30,599 bases of DNA from Methanothrix sp. Its GTDB lineage: Archaea > Halobacteriota > Methanosarcinia > Methanotrichales > Methanotrichaceae. Where the stretch lies: assembly GCA_003162615.1 (NCBI GenBank), contig PMNG01000053.1, forward strand, positions 1 to 30,599. Reading direction: 5' to 3'. A program made the position numbers and the translations under genes. The notes beneath the pieces were generated by a model. That model saw only the letters and a program-made list of their open reading frames with translations, did no database searches and was not told where the DNA came from. Positions 23,779-30,599 of this stretch are shown here, one piece after another (positions within the stretch are counted from its first letter, which is position 1; each line of letters opens with the position of its first letter).

Positions 23779-24015
23779 ATGGATTATACAGCCGTTGCCA
23801 CTTTATTTTTAGCATTTGTTATTCTTCTTCCGGCTAGTGCGACTGTTTGGCTGGCTAAAATTTCTAGTGATAATATAAAAATTGCAAAGAATGTAGTTCA
23901 AGAGGGACGCTTTCTCAAAGAGATGGAGTCTGTTGCAGCTTCTTTTTATCGATGTGGTGGTAAATATCAATTGCAGCAGAGCCAACATCGCCGCGCAAAC
24001 GTCTCATCCTCTTGA
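23779..24015 (+). CDS. single-pass membrane protein, 3' end altered by the insertion junction
   Basis: The 78-residue frame has one strong membrane helix (about residues 4-27, VATLFLAFVILLPASATVWL), then a charged helix (DNIKIAKNVVQEGRFLKEME). The last 20 residues are polar and irregular, and the stop codon falls inside the 18-bp repeat at 24013-24015. The gene was therefore probably longer before integration and is now truncated, with a chimeric tail. GCGAGG sits 8 nt before the ATG at 23779. It is divergent from the HEPN gene, which suggests but does not prove a functional link. Confidence 0.5.
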   Translation: MDYTAVATLFLAFVILLPASATVWLAKISSDNIKIAKNVVQEGRFLKEMESVAASFYRCGGKYQLQQSQHRRANVSSS

Positions 24016-24019
24016 TCAT
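23915..24019 (-). pseudogene. orphaned hemB start overlapping the hemA stop
   Basis: An ATG at 24019 overlaps the hemA stop (ATGA), exactly where hemB begins in an intact hemA-hemB operon. It encodes MIKRMRRLR, the same first nine residues as the present hemB. After the 18-bp repeat the codons differ (CGT TTG CGC here, AGG CTT CGT in hemB), and after residue 9 the frame bears no relation to HemB and stops after 34 codons. It is the displaced 5' end of the ancestral hemB. Confidence 0.75.
24002..24019. repeat. 18-bp direct repeat, copy at the hemA end
   Basis: Identical to 21595-21612 and in the same orientation. This copy contains the old hemB start codon and overlaps the last codons of hemA. 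Confidence 0.85.
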
Positions 24020-25263
24020 GTCCCATCCTCTAGCCTGAACAGCTCGGACATCGACTTCATAAGAGTTACATCTCCTCTTTCCGCAGCTTCTTTCAGGACC
24101 TTGGTGGGCTCGGCGAAGATCTTGTTCACTATCGAGCGGCTCATGTCCATCAGCACCCTCTGCTCGATCTCTCCAAGGGTATGGCGGGCGCTGAGCTTGT
24201 TCATTGCGCGCCTGCATTCCTGGTCTTTGATCTCCTCCGCCTGAGCATACAAAATGCCCAGCAGCTCCTCTGCCTCCTTCCGCTTGTACTTGGCCTTTAG
24301 AAGCTGTAGCTCCTCGTTTATGATGGCCTCCACCCTGTCCATCTCGGCCATCCTCGCTTGCATATTATCACTGCTTATACGCCGCAGGCTGTCGATGTTG
24401 TGCAGCTCAACGTTTTGGACATCCGCGGCGGCTTCGTCTATATCCCTCGGGTTGGCGATGTCTATCAAGAGCAGTTTTGCCCTGCGCCCGGCCATGGCTT
24501 TCTCGATGTCCTCCTTGAGGAGGATATAATGAGGCGCTGCCGTGGCGCTGATCACCAGGTCGGCCGTCCTGATCTGTTCCCTCATCTGCTCGAAGGGAAT
24601 TGCCATGCCCCCCAGGCATTCCGCCATACACTGGGCGGAGCTGAAGGTTCTGTTGGTGACGTAGAGCGAGCTGATCTCCTTGGCCACAAGAGCTTTGGTG
24701 ATCAGCTCGCCCGTCTCGCCCGCACCTATGACCAGTACACACTTACCCCGGAGATCTCCCAGGATCTCCTCAGCCAGGTCTACCGCAGCCGAGCCGACTG
24801 ATATCGAGCGCTCGTTGATCCTTGTCTCTTTTCGGACTCGCTTTCCTACCTGGATGGCCTTCTTGAAGGCCGTCTCAAGCATCCATCCGGTCATTCCGGC
24901 CTTCTTCGCAATCTGGATAAGGTCCTTCATCTGCCCTAGGATCTGGTCCTCACCTATGATCATCGACTCCAGGCCGGAGGCAAGCCTCAGCATATGAAGC
25001 AATGACTCATCATGGTCGTGAAAATCTATTATGCGAGAGGACACCCGGGCCTTCTTGGCCAGATCGAACAGGACCTTCTCCCCTCTGGGTGAGACCACAT
25101 AGATCTCCACTCTGTTGCAGGTCTTGAGGACAGCGCACTCTTCGACCAGCTCGTGCGAGCGGACCCACCCAAGAAGGGTTTCCACATCACCATGCCAGGC
25201 TCGCTCAATCTCGTCTATCGATGCCTTGCGGTGGGTCACCAGCATCGAGGCTATCTCGCTCAT
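24016..25263 (-). CDS. hemA: glutamyl-tRNA reductase
   Basis: HemA reduces glutamyl-tRNA to glutamate semialdehyde, the first step of the C5 tetrapyrrole pathway. The 415-residue product has the catalytic Cys49 in LKTCNRVEIYVVSP, the conserved GLESMIIGEDQILGQMK, the NADPH loop VLVIGAGETGELITKAL and a C-terminal dimerisation helix region. The N-terminus MSEIASMLVTHRKAS matches methanogen homologues, which supports the start at 25263 even though it lies 59 bp inside the precorrin-2 dehydrogenase gene. The stop overlaps the orphaned hemB start. It is the point where the operon was broken by the insert. Confidence 0.97.
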   Translation of the reverse strand: MSEIASMLVTHRKASIDEIERAWHGDVETLLGWVRSHELVEECAVLKTCNRVEIYVVSPRGEKVLFDLAKKARVSSRIIDFHDHDESLLHMLRLASGLESMIIGEDQILGQMKDLIQIAKKAGMTGWMLETAFKKAIQVGKRVRKETRINERSISVGSAAVDLAEEILGDLRGKCVLVIGAGETGELITKALVAKEISSLYVTNRTFSSAQCMAECLGGMAIPFEQMREQIRTADLVISATAAPHYILLKEDIEKAMAGRRAKLLLIDIANPRDIDEAAADVQNVELHNIDSLRRISSDNMQARMAEMDRVEAIINEELQLLKAKYKRKEAEELLGILYAQAEEIKDQECRRAMNKLSARHTLGEIEQRVLMDMSRSIVNKIFAEPTKVLKEAAERGDVTLMKSMSELFRLEDGT

Positions 25264-25909
25264 GTTGTGGTACCTGTTCGCGGGCTCTCATATAGGCCTT
25301 TTCATAGGATAAGTCAAGGAGCTTCCAAACCTCCCTGTCAGAGAGTATTGACCAGATTATCCTGGACCGTTCCATCTGGTCCGGGACCTCCTGTTTAATC
25401 TCCTTTCTGATCTGCCCCAGGAGCCTGGCCATCCCTTCGAAATTCTCGTCAAGCTCTCTCTCCAACCTCTGCCGAAGGTACTTTGAAAGAGCTGGGCTCT
25501 TGGTGGAAATGGCGATGGCTATGGGGCCTTTTCTTATCAGCGAGGGCACTACCACGTCACCGATTCCATCCACTTTGTTGACAAGTATGCCCTTTTTGGA
25601 GGCTGCTATTTCTATAGACCGATTAAGCTCTGCATCGCTCGTGGCTGGGATGACCATGAAAGCGCCTTCAAAGTATTCGCGGTAGCCTTGAGCGAGATCC
25701 GTTCTGATCAGCTTTGCCGACTCATCCCTCTCCATCTGGAGAAGCCCTTCTGTGAAGCTCTTACTGACGACGGTGACCCTGGAGAATTCCGAGAATTGCC
25801 TGGCCTTGCGTTCGCCAACGCTTCCTCCTCCGAAGATCACCACAGATCTAGATCCCAGGTCGAGAAATAAAGGCAGATGCTGTCTATTGGATTTTACTCC
25901 ATTAACCAT
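25205..25909 (-). CDS. precorrin-2 dehydrogenase / sirohydrochlorin ferrochelatase type protein
   Basis: This Met8p/CysG-N-like enzyme oxidises precorrin-2 to sirohydrochlorin with NAD, and in some members inserts iron to give siroheme. The 234-residue product begins LPLFLDLGSRSVVIFGGGSVGERKA (NAD-binding loop GGGSVG) and has the VNKVDGIGDVVVPSLIRKG segment containing the catalytic-type Asp, followed by AIAISTKSPALSKYLRQRLE. GGTGG lies 8 nt before the ATG at 25909. The last 59 bp overlap hemA in another frame. In methanogens this gene feeds siroheme, F430 and Ahb-route heme. Whether it also chelates iron cannot be read here. Confidence 0.9.
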   Translation of the reverse strand: MVNGVKSNRQHLPLFLDLGSRSVVIFGGGSVGERKARQFSEFSRVTVVSKSFTEGLLQMERDESAKLIRTDLAQGYREYFEGAFMVIPATSDAELNRSIEIAASKKGILVNKVDGIGDVVVPSLIRKGPIAIAISTKSPALSKYLRQRLERELDENFEGMARLLGQIRKEIKQEVPDQMERSRIIWSILSDREVWKLLDLSYEKAYMRAREQVPQHERDSLDAGDPPQGIDRRD

Positions 25910-25960
25910 CTTGTTGCCACCTTAACCGTTCTCCGCTCTATCAATAATCTCGACCCATCA

Positions 25961-25970
25961 TACTATTTTT
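25961..25970 (-). promoter_or_regulatory. possible TATA box before the precorrin-2 dehydrogenase gene
   Basis: The minus strand reads AAAAATAGTA, about 55 bp before the ATG at 25909, inside the only sizeable gap (107 bp) of the tetrapyrrole cluster. It would allow separate transcription of this gene and hemA. Confidence 0.3.
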
Positions 25971-26016
25971 CAAACCTAGATTGCACCGTCCAGCTTACAT
26001 TCTTACGTTTGTCCCT

Positions 26017-26475
26017 TCAGATTCGTGCACTGGTCTTCTTGTATTCGGCTTCGGAAAATAGAACCTTGAACTCCTCAACTCCCGTGGCCCTTGCGATCTC
26101 TGATGCGATCCTCATGCACTCTTCTCGGCTGCGGGAATGGACCATGGCATAGAGGTTGTAGGGCCACTCGGGTTGTACCGCCCTCTCATAGCAGTGGGTG
26201 ACGTCTTCGAATGAGGCCACGATCCGACCGATCCTTTCCACATCCTGTGATGGGACCTTCCATACGATCATGGCGTTGGCCGCTATCCCTAAGGCCCGAT
26301 GGCCGATAGCTGCGGCAAACCTCCTGATAACTCCTTCTCCCACAAGAGCCCGAAGCCTCTGTATCACTTCATCCTCGGACATTCCCATCTCCACTCCCAG
26401 GTCCTGGTAAGGTTGCTTGGTCAGCTTCAGCCCATCCTGGACTGCCCTCAATAAACGGATGTCCAGCTCGTCCAC
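26017..26475 (-). CDS. ahbB: siroheme decarboxylase subunit (AhbA/AhbB, NirD-like)
   Basis: AhbA and AhbB form the enzyme that removes two carboxyl groups from siroheme to make didecarboxysiroheme, in the alternative heme route; NirD/L/G/H are relatives. The 152-residue product has an Lrp/AsnC-like helix-turn-helix N-terminus (LDIRLLRAVQDG, then MSEDEVIQRLRALVGEGVI) and the family signatures GHRALGIAANAMIVWKVP and VTHCYERAVQPEWPYNLYAM. The start is GTG at 26475, with GGGTGGAG upstream, 3 bp after the beta-helix gene stop. The partner subunit is not in the window, and A versus B is not certain. Annotation as a plain Lrp regulator would be a mistake given the WPYNLY region. Confidence 0.82.
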   Translation of the reverse strand: MDELDIRLLRAVQDGLKLTKQPYQDLGVEMGMSEDEVIQRLRALVGEGVIRRFAAAIGHRALGIAANAMIVWKVPSQDVERIGRIVASFEDVTHCYERAVQPEWPYNLYAMVHSRSREECMRIASEIARATGVEEFKVLFSEAEYKKTSARI

Positions 26476-26478
26476 AGT

Positions 26479-28620
26479 TCAACTCCACCCTCTGGGATTC
26501 TTGAAGGGATATCTGTCCACTCCGTTGCTCGGGATTATCCTAGAGACATCTCCAGGATTTCCTGTTGCTTTGAAATCACTCCAGTAGTTCCCGCCGACTT
26601 TTGGTCCCGAGTCCCAGAGGTTATCCCCGTTATCCGCAGCATTCTGGTAGACGTTGTCGATGAAAACGTTGTGGTAGATGTTGTTTCCGCTGCAGTCCAC
26701 CAGGTTGACGCCGGATATCTGGTTTCTCGTGAAACTGTTGTCCGTTATGTTGCATCCAGACGTCATGCTCATCCTAAGTCCGTGTCGGGTATTGGCGCTC
26801 ATATTGTTATCGATGATCTGAATATTCTTTGACGACTGGACATAAATACCCTGCCCGTTAGTCAAAGCGATGTTTCTTGTGACCCGCACATCCGAAAGCT
26901 GGAGGAGGGCCAGTCCGTCCTGAGAATTAGCGCTGGCGTTGCAACCGTCGATCTTGCAGCCGTTGGAGCCGACAATGTTTATGCCCTCCTTGTTCAGTGA
27001 GGATTTCACTCCTTGGAGGGTGCAATCCGGCGAGCTGGTTATCCCTAAGCCTGTATCTTTGTTCCCGGTGACTATACAATCCAGCACCCTGCACAGTGGA
27101 GAATTCTTGATCCATAATCCCATCTCACCCCCAGATGCACGTCCGCCATTGATGAGCAGGCCAGAAGAACCATCTATCTTGAGGCCGGTATCCGAACTGT
27201 TGGTTGCCACATCATATTCCAAGCGATTGTCGGATGACCTGGTGGCCAGGAAGCCCGTCTTGCAGCTCAAAGACTGGCACTTCTCTGCCGTACAGTTCTT
27301 GCTGTTTATCATCGAAACGCCATTTTCGCTGCGGCGAATGGTGCAGTTCTCTGCATTGCAATCGGTCGAGCCAACCAACAAGACTCCTGTGCTGCTGTTG
27401 GATATGCTCTGATTGGACACACTGACGTTACGGCATTCGATCAATCCTACAAAGGCGTAGCCTTCAAGAACGACTCTTTCGCGTTGTTCGACCAAGTAGC
27501 AAATCGGCTTTCCGTCCGCTGAGTTGGAGACGTCTATATCCTGGAGGAAGTCGTCCTCCGCTTGTACCAGACTGCTTCCAGAGTCTATTCGCAGGTTGTA
27601 GAGATTGGCCTTCATGGAGTTGTTCTTTAGGATATTGTGGCCAGATCCCCTCAGGGAGATGCCGTAGGTGTTATCAGAAGCTGCATTGGACACGATCGTG
27701 TTCTTCTCTGAGGCAGCCAAAAGGATGCCGTTGCCGTCTTTGGATAGGGAGTTGCCAATGAGCTGGTTGTCTGTGGAGCCGTTCAAGTACACTCCTGCCC
27801 GCTCGTTCCTTACGCAGCTGTTATTTGTCAGGAGGTTTTTGTCCGACTGCCTTAGGCTGATGCCTAGCATGCTCCCATTCAGGAGATTGCCGGTGAGGTT
27901 GTTGTCCGACGACTCCAAGAGGTCCAGACCGCTGATATACGACCCGGAGAACTGGTTCTCAGCCAGGCTATTGTGGCCCGATTTGGACAAAGTGATCCCA
28001 AAGCTCGTTCCTGAGAACCTGTTCATCTCAATATTGTTGTTGTTCGAGGATGTAATCTCAATGCCCTGGGAGGTCGAGAACCTGCAACTTTTGATTACGT
28101 TCTCGGATGAGTCTTTCATCTGGATGCCCTTGTCTCCGTTGAAGGTGTCGTTCTGGACTGTGCTCTTAGAGCCAACCAACATCATTCCTAAGCTGGCATC
28201 GATCCTGCTGTCGCTGACTGTGTTGTTAGTTCCCTGAACTTCTATTCCATTTGGTCCGCCCTTTAAACTACAGTTATCCAAGACGTTGTCGGATGATTTA
28301 ATTATCAACCCGGAGCTTGATCCGCTTCCCTCGATGTAGAGATTGGATATTCTGCAACCCGATGCACCGATGATAAGAGCGCTGTTCCCCTCGCCTTTTA
28401 TAACTACCCTACCGGATCCGGATATAGAAAGGCTACGATCTACAGTCGCCCCGTAGTAGCTTCCAGGCATTACGACAATCTTATCGCCTGGGCTCGCCAT
28501 TGCAATGGAATCGGCTAAAGTCCTAGAGCCTACGCGGCCGGTAGGATCAACAAATAGAGTTCTGCCATCTGATGAAGCAATCATGAGAACCAGAGCCGCC
28601 AAGAGCAACAACCATTTCAT
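26479..28620 (-). CDS. exported right-handed beta-helix repeat protein, NosD-like
   Basis: The 713-residue product begins with a signal peptide (about residues 1-19, LLLLAALVLMIASSDG) and then consists of many 22-24-residue turns of the type N-x-I/L-x-x-N-x-x-S. Examples are NNTVSDSRI, NNNIEMNRFSG and DNNLTGNLLNG. This is the pattern of parallel beta-helices of the NosD/pectate-lyase type (PF05048-like). The early segment TLADSIAMASPGDKIVVMPG is the usual entry to such a helix. Methanogens have many of these surface proteins, often without known function; carbohydrate or cell-surface roles are guesses. There is no clear C-terminal membrane anchor. It ends 3 bp before the ahb gene, probably by chance of gene order. 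Confidence 0.85.
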   Translation of the reverse strand: MKWLLLLAALVLMIASSDGRTLFVDPTGRVGSRTLADSIAMASPGDKIVVMPGSYYGATVDRSLSISGSGRVVIKGEGNSALIIGASGCRISNLYIEGSGSSSGLIIKSSDNVLDNCSLKGGPNGIEVQGTNNTVSDSRIDASLGMMLVGSKSTVQNDTFNGDKGIQMKDSSENVIKSCRFSTSQGIEITSSNNNNIEMNRFSGTSFGITLSKSGHNSLAENQFSGSYISGLDLLESSDNNLTGNLLNGSMLGISLRQSDKNLLTNNSCVRNERAGVYLNGSTDNQLIGNSLSKDGNGILLAASEKNTIVSNAASDNTYGISLRGSGHNILKNNSMKANLYNLRIDSGSSLVQAEDDFLQDIDVSNSADGKPICYLVEQRERVVLEGYAFVGLIECRNVSVSNQSISNSSTGVLLVGSTDCNAENCTIRRSENGVSMINSKNCTAEKCQSLSCKTGFLATRSSDNRLEYDVATNSSDTGLKIDGSSGLLINGGRASGGEMGLWIKNSPLCRVLDCIVTGNKDTGLGITSSPDCTLQGVKSSLNKEGINIVGSNGCKIDGCNASANSQDGLALLQLSDVRVTRNIALTNGQGIYVQSSKNIQIIDNNMSANTRHGLRMSMTSGCNITDNSFTRNQISGVNLVDCSGNNIYHNVFIDNVYQNAADNGDNLWDSGPKVGGNYWSDFKATGNPGDVSRIIPSNGVDRYPFKNPRGWS

Positions 28621-28696
28621 CGAATTCCCCGAGAGACGGATGGAACTATGGCCTATTATCTATGGCGGTAGGAACAAGCTGTCGGACTCTTGCTAT

Positions 28697-28706
28697 CTAT
28701 TTATAC
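28697..28706 (-). promoter_or_regulatory. TATA box for the beta-helix protein
   Basis: The minus strand reads GTATAAATAG, a near-consensus TATA box about 80 bp before the ATG at 28620, predicting a leader of roughly 55 nt. Confidence 0.5.
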
Positions 28707-28862
28707 GGCGGTCAATGTACAAACCCGCACTGACTTATAAATTGGACACTCTTTTTGATTTTCGTCTCACCCTTGCATAACTGATCATGTTAGCTTAACT
28801 GATGACCATCTTTTTTGTAGTTACATGTCATATTAATTCAAATAGTCACTCAGAAAGATAGA

Positions 28863-28881
28863 AATACTCAGATCGAGTATT
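28863..28881. promoter_or_regulatory. inverted repeat upstream of the REC-PAS gene
   Basis: AATACTC and GAGTATT form a perfect 7-bp inverted repeat around AGATC, ending 25 bp before the start at 28907. It overlaps the expected transcription start region, so it could be an operator or a 5' leader hairpin. Confidence 0.4.
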
Positions 28882-28906
28882 CATCTATTGGGTAGGACGG
28901 TCAGGG

Positions 28907-30187
28907 ATGGTAGAGCCTTATCGAATTCTGATTGTAGAGGATGATCCGGAACACGCCGATTTGATCCGGATGGGCTTTCGAAAGCACGACGAGTTCTTCC
29001 TGGACTTTGCCTCAACAGGCGAGCAAGGTCTGGAGATGATAAGATCCGGCTCGTACGACTTGATCTCAGTAGACCTGGTCCTTCCGGGGATAGGAGGTCT
29101 GGATGTACTTGTGAGGATCCGCAAGTTCGATCAGGACACTCCCGTGGTCATGGTCTCAGGCCACGGCACCACCGAGCTGGCAGTGGTAGCCTTCGAGAAC
29201 AGGGCAACCAAGTACGTTGTAAAAAGCATGGAGAGCTTCAAGAGCCTGCCATATATCTTCGAGAACCTCATCCAGGAGGCACGGTTCAAGGCCAGCGAAA
29301 GGGCCATGAGAATGGAAATAGAGCGGTCGGAGAGAATCCACAGGAGCGTAGTAGAGAACTCTCTGGGCGGCATCTACATCCTACAGGATGGCGTCTTCAA
29401 GCTGGTCAACCCCAAGCTGGGAGAGATCTTCGGCTGCGCGGCGGAGGAGCTGGTGGGAATGCCCTTCTGGCATCTCGTCCAGCCTGATGATATGCAGTGT
29501 GTAAGCAGGTTGGACCGAGGGATAGAGGGACCAGCACCGGCCTACGAGTCCAGGGTTCTGCGCAAGGACGGGGACCAAAGTTGGATCGAGTTTAGGACCG
29601 TTCCCATAGAGTACGATGGACAAAGAGCAGTCCTAGGGAACATCGTGGACATAACTGAAAGAAAAGAGATGGAGATCGAGCTTGTCAGCTCCAATAGGGA
29701 GCTGGAGGCCGTCAATAGCATTATGTCCAGAGTGCTCCAGCCTGACAGTGATGTCGAGAAGGACATCACCGGTGCCTTGGCTGATCTGGAATCAGGCATC
29801 GAAGGCGGAGAAGTAGGAGGCATATTCCTACTAGAGAACGGGAACTTAGTTCTGCGGTCTCTATTCGGCCCTGTGGAGAAGCTGATAAGATTCATTGAAG
29901 GAAGGGATTCCAAAATCCTATTGGCCGGTCCGAATGTGTACAAGATGGAAGAATTTTCTGATTATATCTGGACATCCGTACCATTGACCTTCGGCAGGTC
30001 CAAGGGGACGATAGTGGTCGCTTCCACTTCAAATGACGGTGATCGCTGCCTATCTTTTCTGCAGAAAGCCGCACCCCATATCTGTCACATAATGAATGCC
30101 AGCGTCATGAAGGGGTCTTCAAGACAGTCACCATCTGAGAAGCTGCTGCTTACCGAGGCGAAAGGAGCTGGCCTTCAGAGCGGCTAA
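28907..30187 (+). CDS. response regulator with PAS domain and C-terminal GAF-like region
   Basis: The 426-residue product starts with a receiver domain (residues 6-122) that has the full phosphorylation set: Glu11, Asp12, Asp13, acceptor Asp56 (SVDLVLPG), Ser84 and Lys106. A helical linker leads to a PAS domain (about 140-258) with SLGGIYILQDGVFKLVNPK and the closing GNIVDITERK. A second sensor-like region (about 275-400) resembles a GAF-type fold. There is no histidine kinase, DNA-binding or other output domain, so it probably passes signals by protein contact, as many methanogen regulators do. Its stop overlaps that of the convergent phosphatidyltransferase gene by 3 bp. Confidence 0.88.
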   Translation: MVEPYRILIVEDDPEHADLIRMGFRKHDEFFLDFASTGEQGLEMIRSGSYDLISVDLVLPGIGGLDVLVRIRKFDQDTPVVMVSGHGTTELAVVAFENRATKYVVKSMESFKSLPYIFENLIQEARFKASERAMRMEIERSERIHRSVVENSLGGIYILQDGVFKLVNPKLGEIFGCAAEELVGMPFWHLVQPDDMQCVSRLDRGIEGPAPAYESRVLRKDGDQSWIEFRTVPIEYDGQRAVLGNIVDITERKEMEIELVSSNRELEAVNSIMSRVLQPDSDVEKDITGALADLESGIEGGEVGGIFLLENGNLVLRSLFGPVEKLIRFIEGRDSKILLAGPNVYKMEEFSDYIWTSVPLTFGRSKGTIVVASTSNDGDRCLSFLQKAAPHICHIMNASVMKGSSRQSPSEKLLLTEAKGAGLQSG

Positions 30188-30599
30188 AGCTTTTGCCAGA
30201 TATGGTGAAATCTCTGCAGGGCTGTAATGTGACTGGAGATCATGGTCGCTACAAGGACCCAGCCGAGAATTGGCAGTCCAGCTATGGAATAAGGGTAAGC
30301 GGCATTTCCAAGAGTTGCTAGAAAAATCATTACGAGTCGGTCTGCCCGACCCATCATTCCGCCGTAATATCTGCCAAGCTGCAATGCCTGGGCCTGAGTT
30401 CCTATGTAGCTAGTCAGAAAAACGCCGATCACTGCCAGCAGGCCTACCGGCCATGGCGCATAGCCTGCAAATATTATTCCGCCTAGGAAAAACATATCTG
30501 CATATCGGTCTATGGCGTGATCCAGAAAATCGCCCTTTGGATTGACTTTGCCGGTCCTACGGGCCAGGGAACCGTCGGCGGCATCAAAGATCGCATTCA
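30184..30599 (-). CDS. CDP-alcohol phosphatidyltransferase family enzyme, 5' end outside the window
   Basis: These membrane enzymes join a CDP-activated lipid to an alcohol; in archaea they make archaetidyl-inositol phosphate, archaetidylglycerol or archaetidylserine. The frame is open to the window edge, 138 residues visible. At its start lies the complete family motif: DG-x2-AR (DAADGSLARR), then 8 residues, Gly, x3, Asp, x3, Asp (KGDFLDHAID). Three or four membrane helices follow (for example LLAVIGVFLTSYIGTQA and LPILGWVLVATMISSHI). The KxxxDFLDHAIDR context resembles archaetidylinositol phosphate synthases, but the substrate is not settled. Confidence 0.88.
   Translation of the reverse strand, partial: NAIFDAADGSLARRTGKVNPKGDFLDHAIDRYADMFFLGGIIFAGYAPWPVGLLAVIGVFLTSYIGTQAQALQLGRYYGGMMGRADRLVMIFLATLGNAAYPYSIAGLPILGWVLVATMISSHITALQRFHHIWQKL

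Larger units (their letters stand above)
21613..24019. mobile_element. putative integrated cassette in the hemA-hemB operon
   Basis: This segment plus one repeat copy (about 2.4 kb) interrupts hemA and hemB. Evidence for insertion: an exact 18-bp direct repeat at both edges, a leftover hemB start overlapping the hemA stop, a clear shift to AT-rich sequence inside, and contents unrelated to tetrapyrrole synthesis. It encodes a DUF2080-like protein, a 34-residue membrane peptide, a HEPN-type protein and a one-helix membrane protein whose end is set by the junction. No integrase, transposase or terminal inverted repeat is visible, so movement would have needed an enzyme from elsewhere, or the element has lost it. 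Confidence 0.7.

Noticed and set aside
21613..24001. Insertion sequence with its own transposase
   Set aside because: No DDE, serine or tyrosine recombinase frame and no terminal inverted repeats were seen inside the insert.
26017..26475. Lrp/AsnC transcription regulator
   Set aside because: The N-terminus is Lrp-like, but the HCYER and WPYNLY segments and the tetrapyrrole context identify a siroheme decarboxylase subunit.
1..30599. CRISPR array or tandem repeats
   Set aside because: No regularly spaced direct repeats were found by eye; the repetitive look of 26479-28620 is protein beta-helix periodicity.

Overview
The window is archaeal and most likely comes from a methanogen of the Methanotrichaceae (Methanothrix/Methanosaeta) or a close Methanosarcinales relative. 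The evidence is an RNA polymerase operon with split B (B''/B') and split A (A'/A'') subunits, archaeal L30e and NusA, Alba chromatin protein, PurP, Bud32, a siroheme-decarboxylase (Ahb) type protein, TATA boxes about 25 nt ahead of several starts, GGTGA-type ribosome binding sites and frequent TTG/GTG starts. The family-level assignment is inference; the archaeal assignment is secure.

Layout. Positions 1-1000 hold a cut-off gene start, a small winged-helix protein and a short coiled-coil protein. Positions 1016-4257 (+) carry a DUF1786 protein coupled to Bud32 kinase, then Alba, PurN and a HIT protein. Positions 4349-6779 (-) carry a small six-Cys protein, a TudS/DUF523-like protein, a PH-domain protein and PurP. 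Positions 6842-7819 contain a gene broken by several frameshifts and a stretch with no intact gene. Positions 7858-9506 (+) hold an isopropylmalate isomerase small subunit and dehydrogenase pair. Positions 9600-18845 (+) form one block: an intron-containing tRNA-Lys(TTT), rpoH, rpoB2, rpoB1, rpoA1, rpoA2, rpl30e, nusA, rps12 and rps7, ending at a T-rich terminator with no elongation factor genes behind it. Positions 18972-20643 hold an NDH-2-like flavoprotein (-) and RNase HI (+). Positions 20653-28620 (-) carry a tetrapyrrole cluster: a NosD-like beta-helix protein, an AhbA/AhbB-type decarboxylase subunit, precorrin-2 dehydrogenase, hemA and hemB. The right edge has a REC-PAS regulator (+) and a cut-off CDP-alcohol phosphatidyltransferase (-).

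The main discovery is that the hemA-hemB operon is split by about 2.4 kb of AT-rich foreign DNA. The insert is bounded by an exact 18-bp direct repeat that includes the hemB start codon. A dead copy of the hemB start (encoding MIKRMRRLR) still overlaps the hemA stop, while the working hemB now begins at the far end of the insert. The insert carries a DUF2080-like 'transposon-encoded' protein, two small membrane proteins and a 493-residue protein whose C-terminus looks like a HEPN RNase domain (R-x4-H motif RDSLVH), resembling ApeA-type abortive-infection proteins. No recombinase is visible. The best reading is a small defence-gene cassette that uses the 5' end of hemB as its integration site and regenerates that gene's start.
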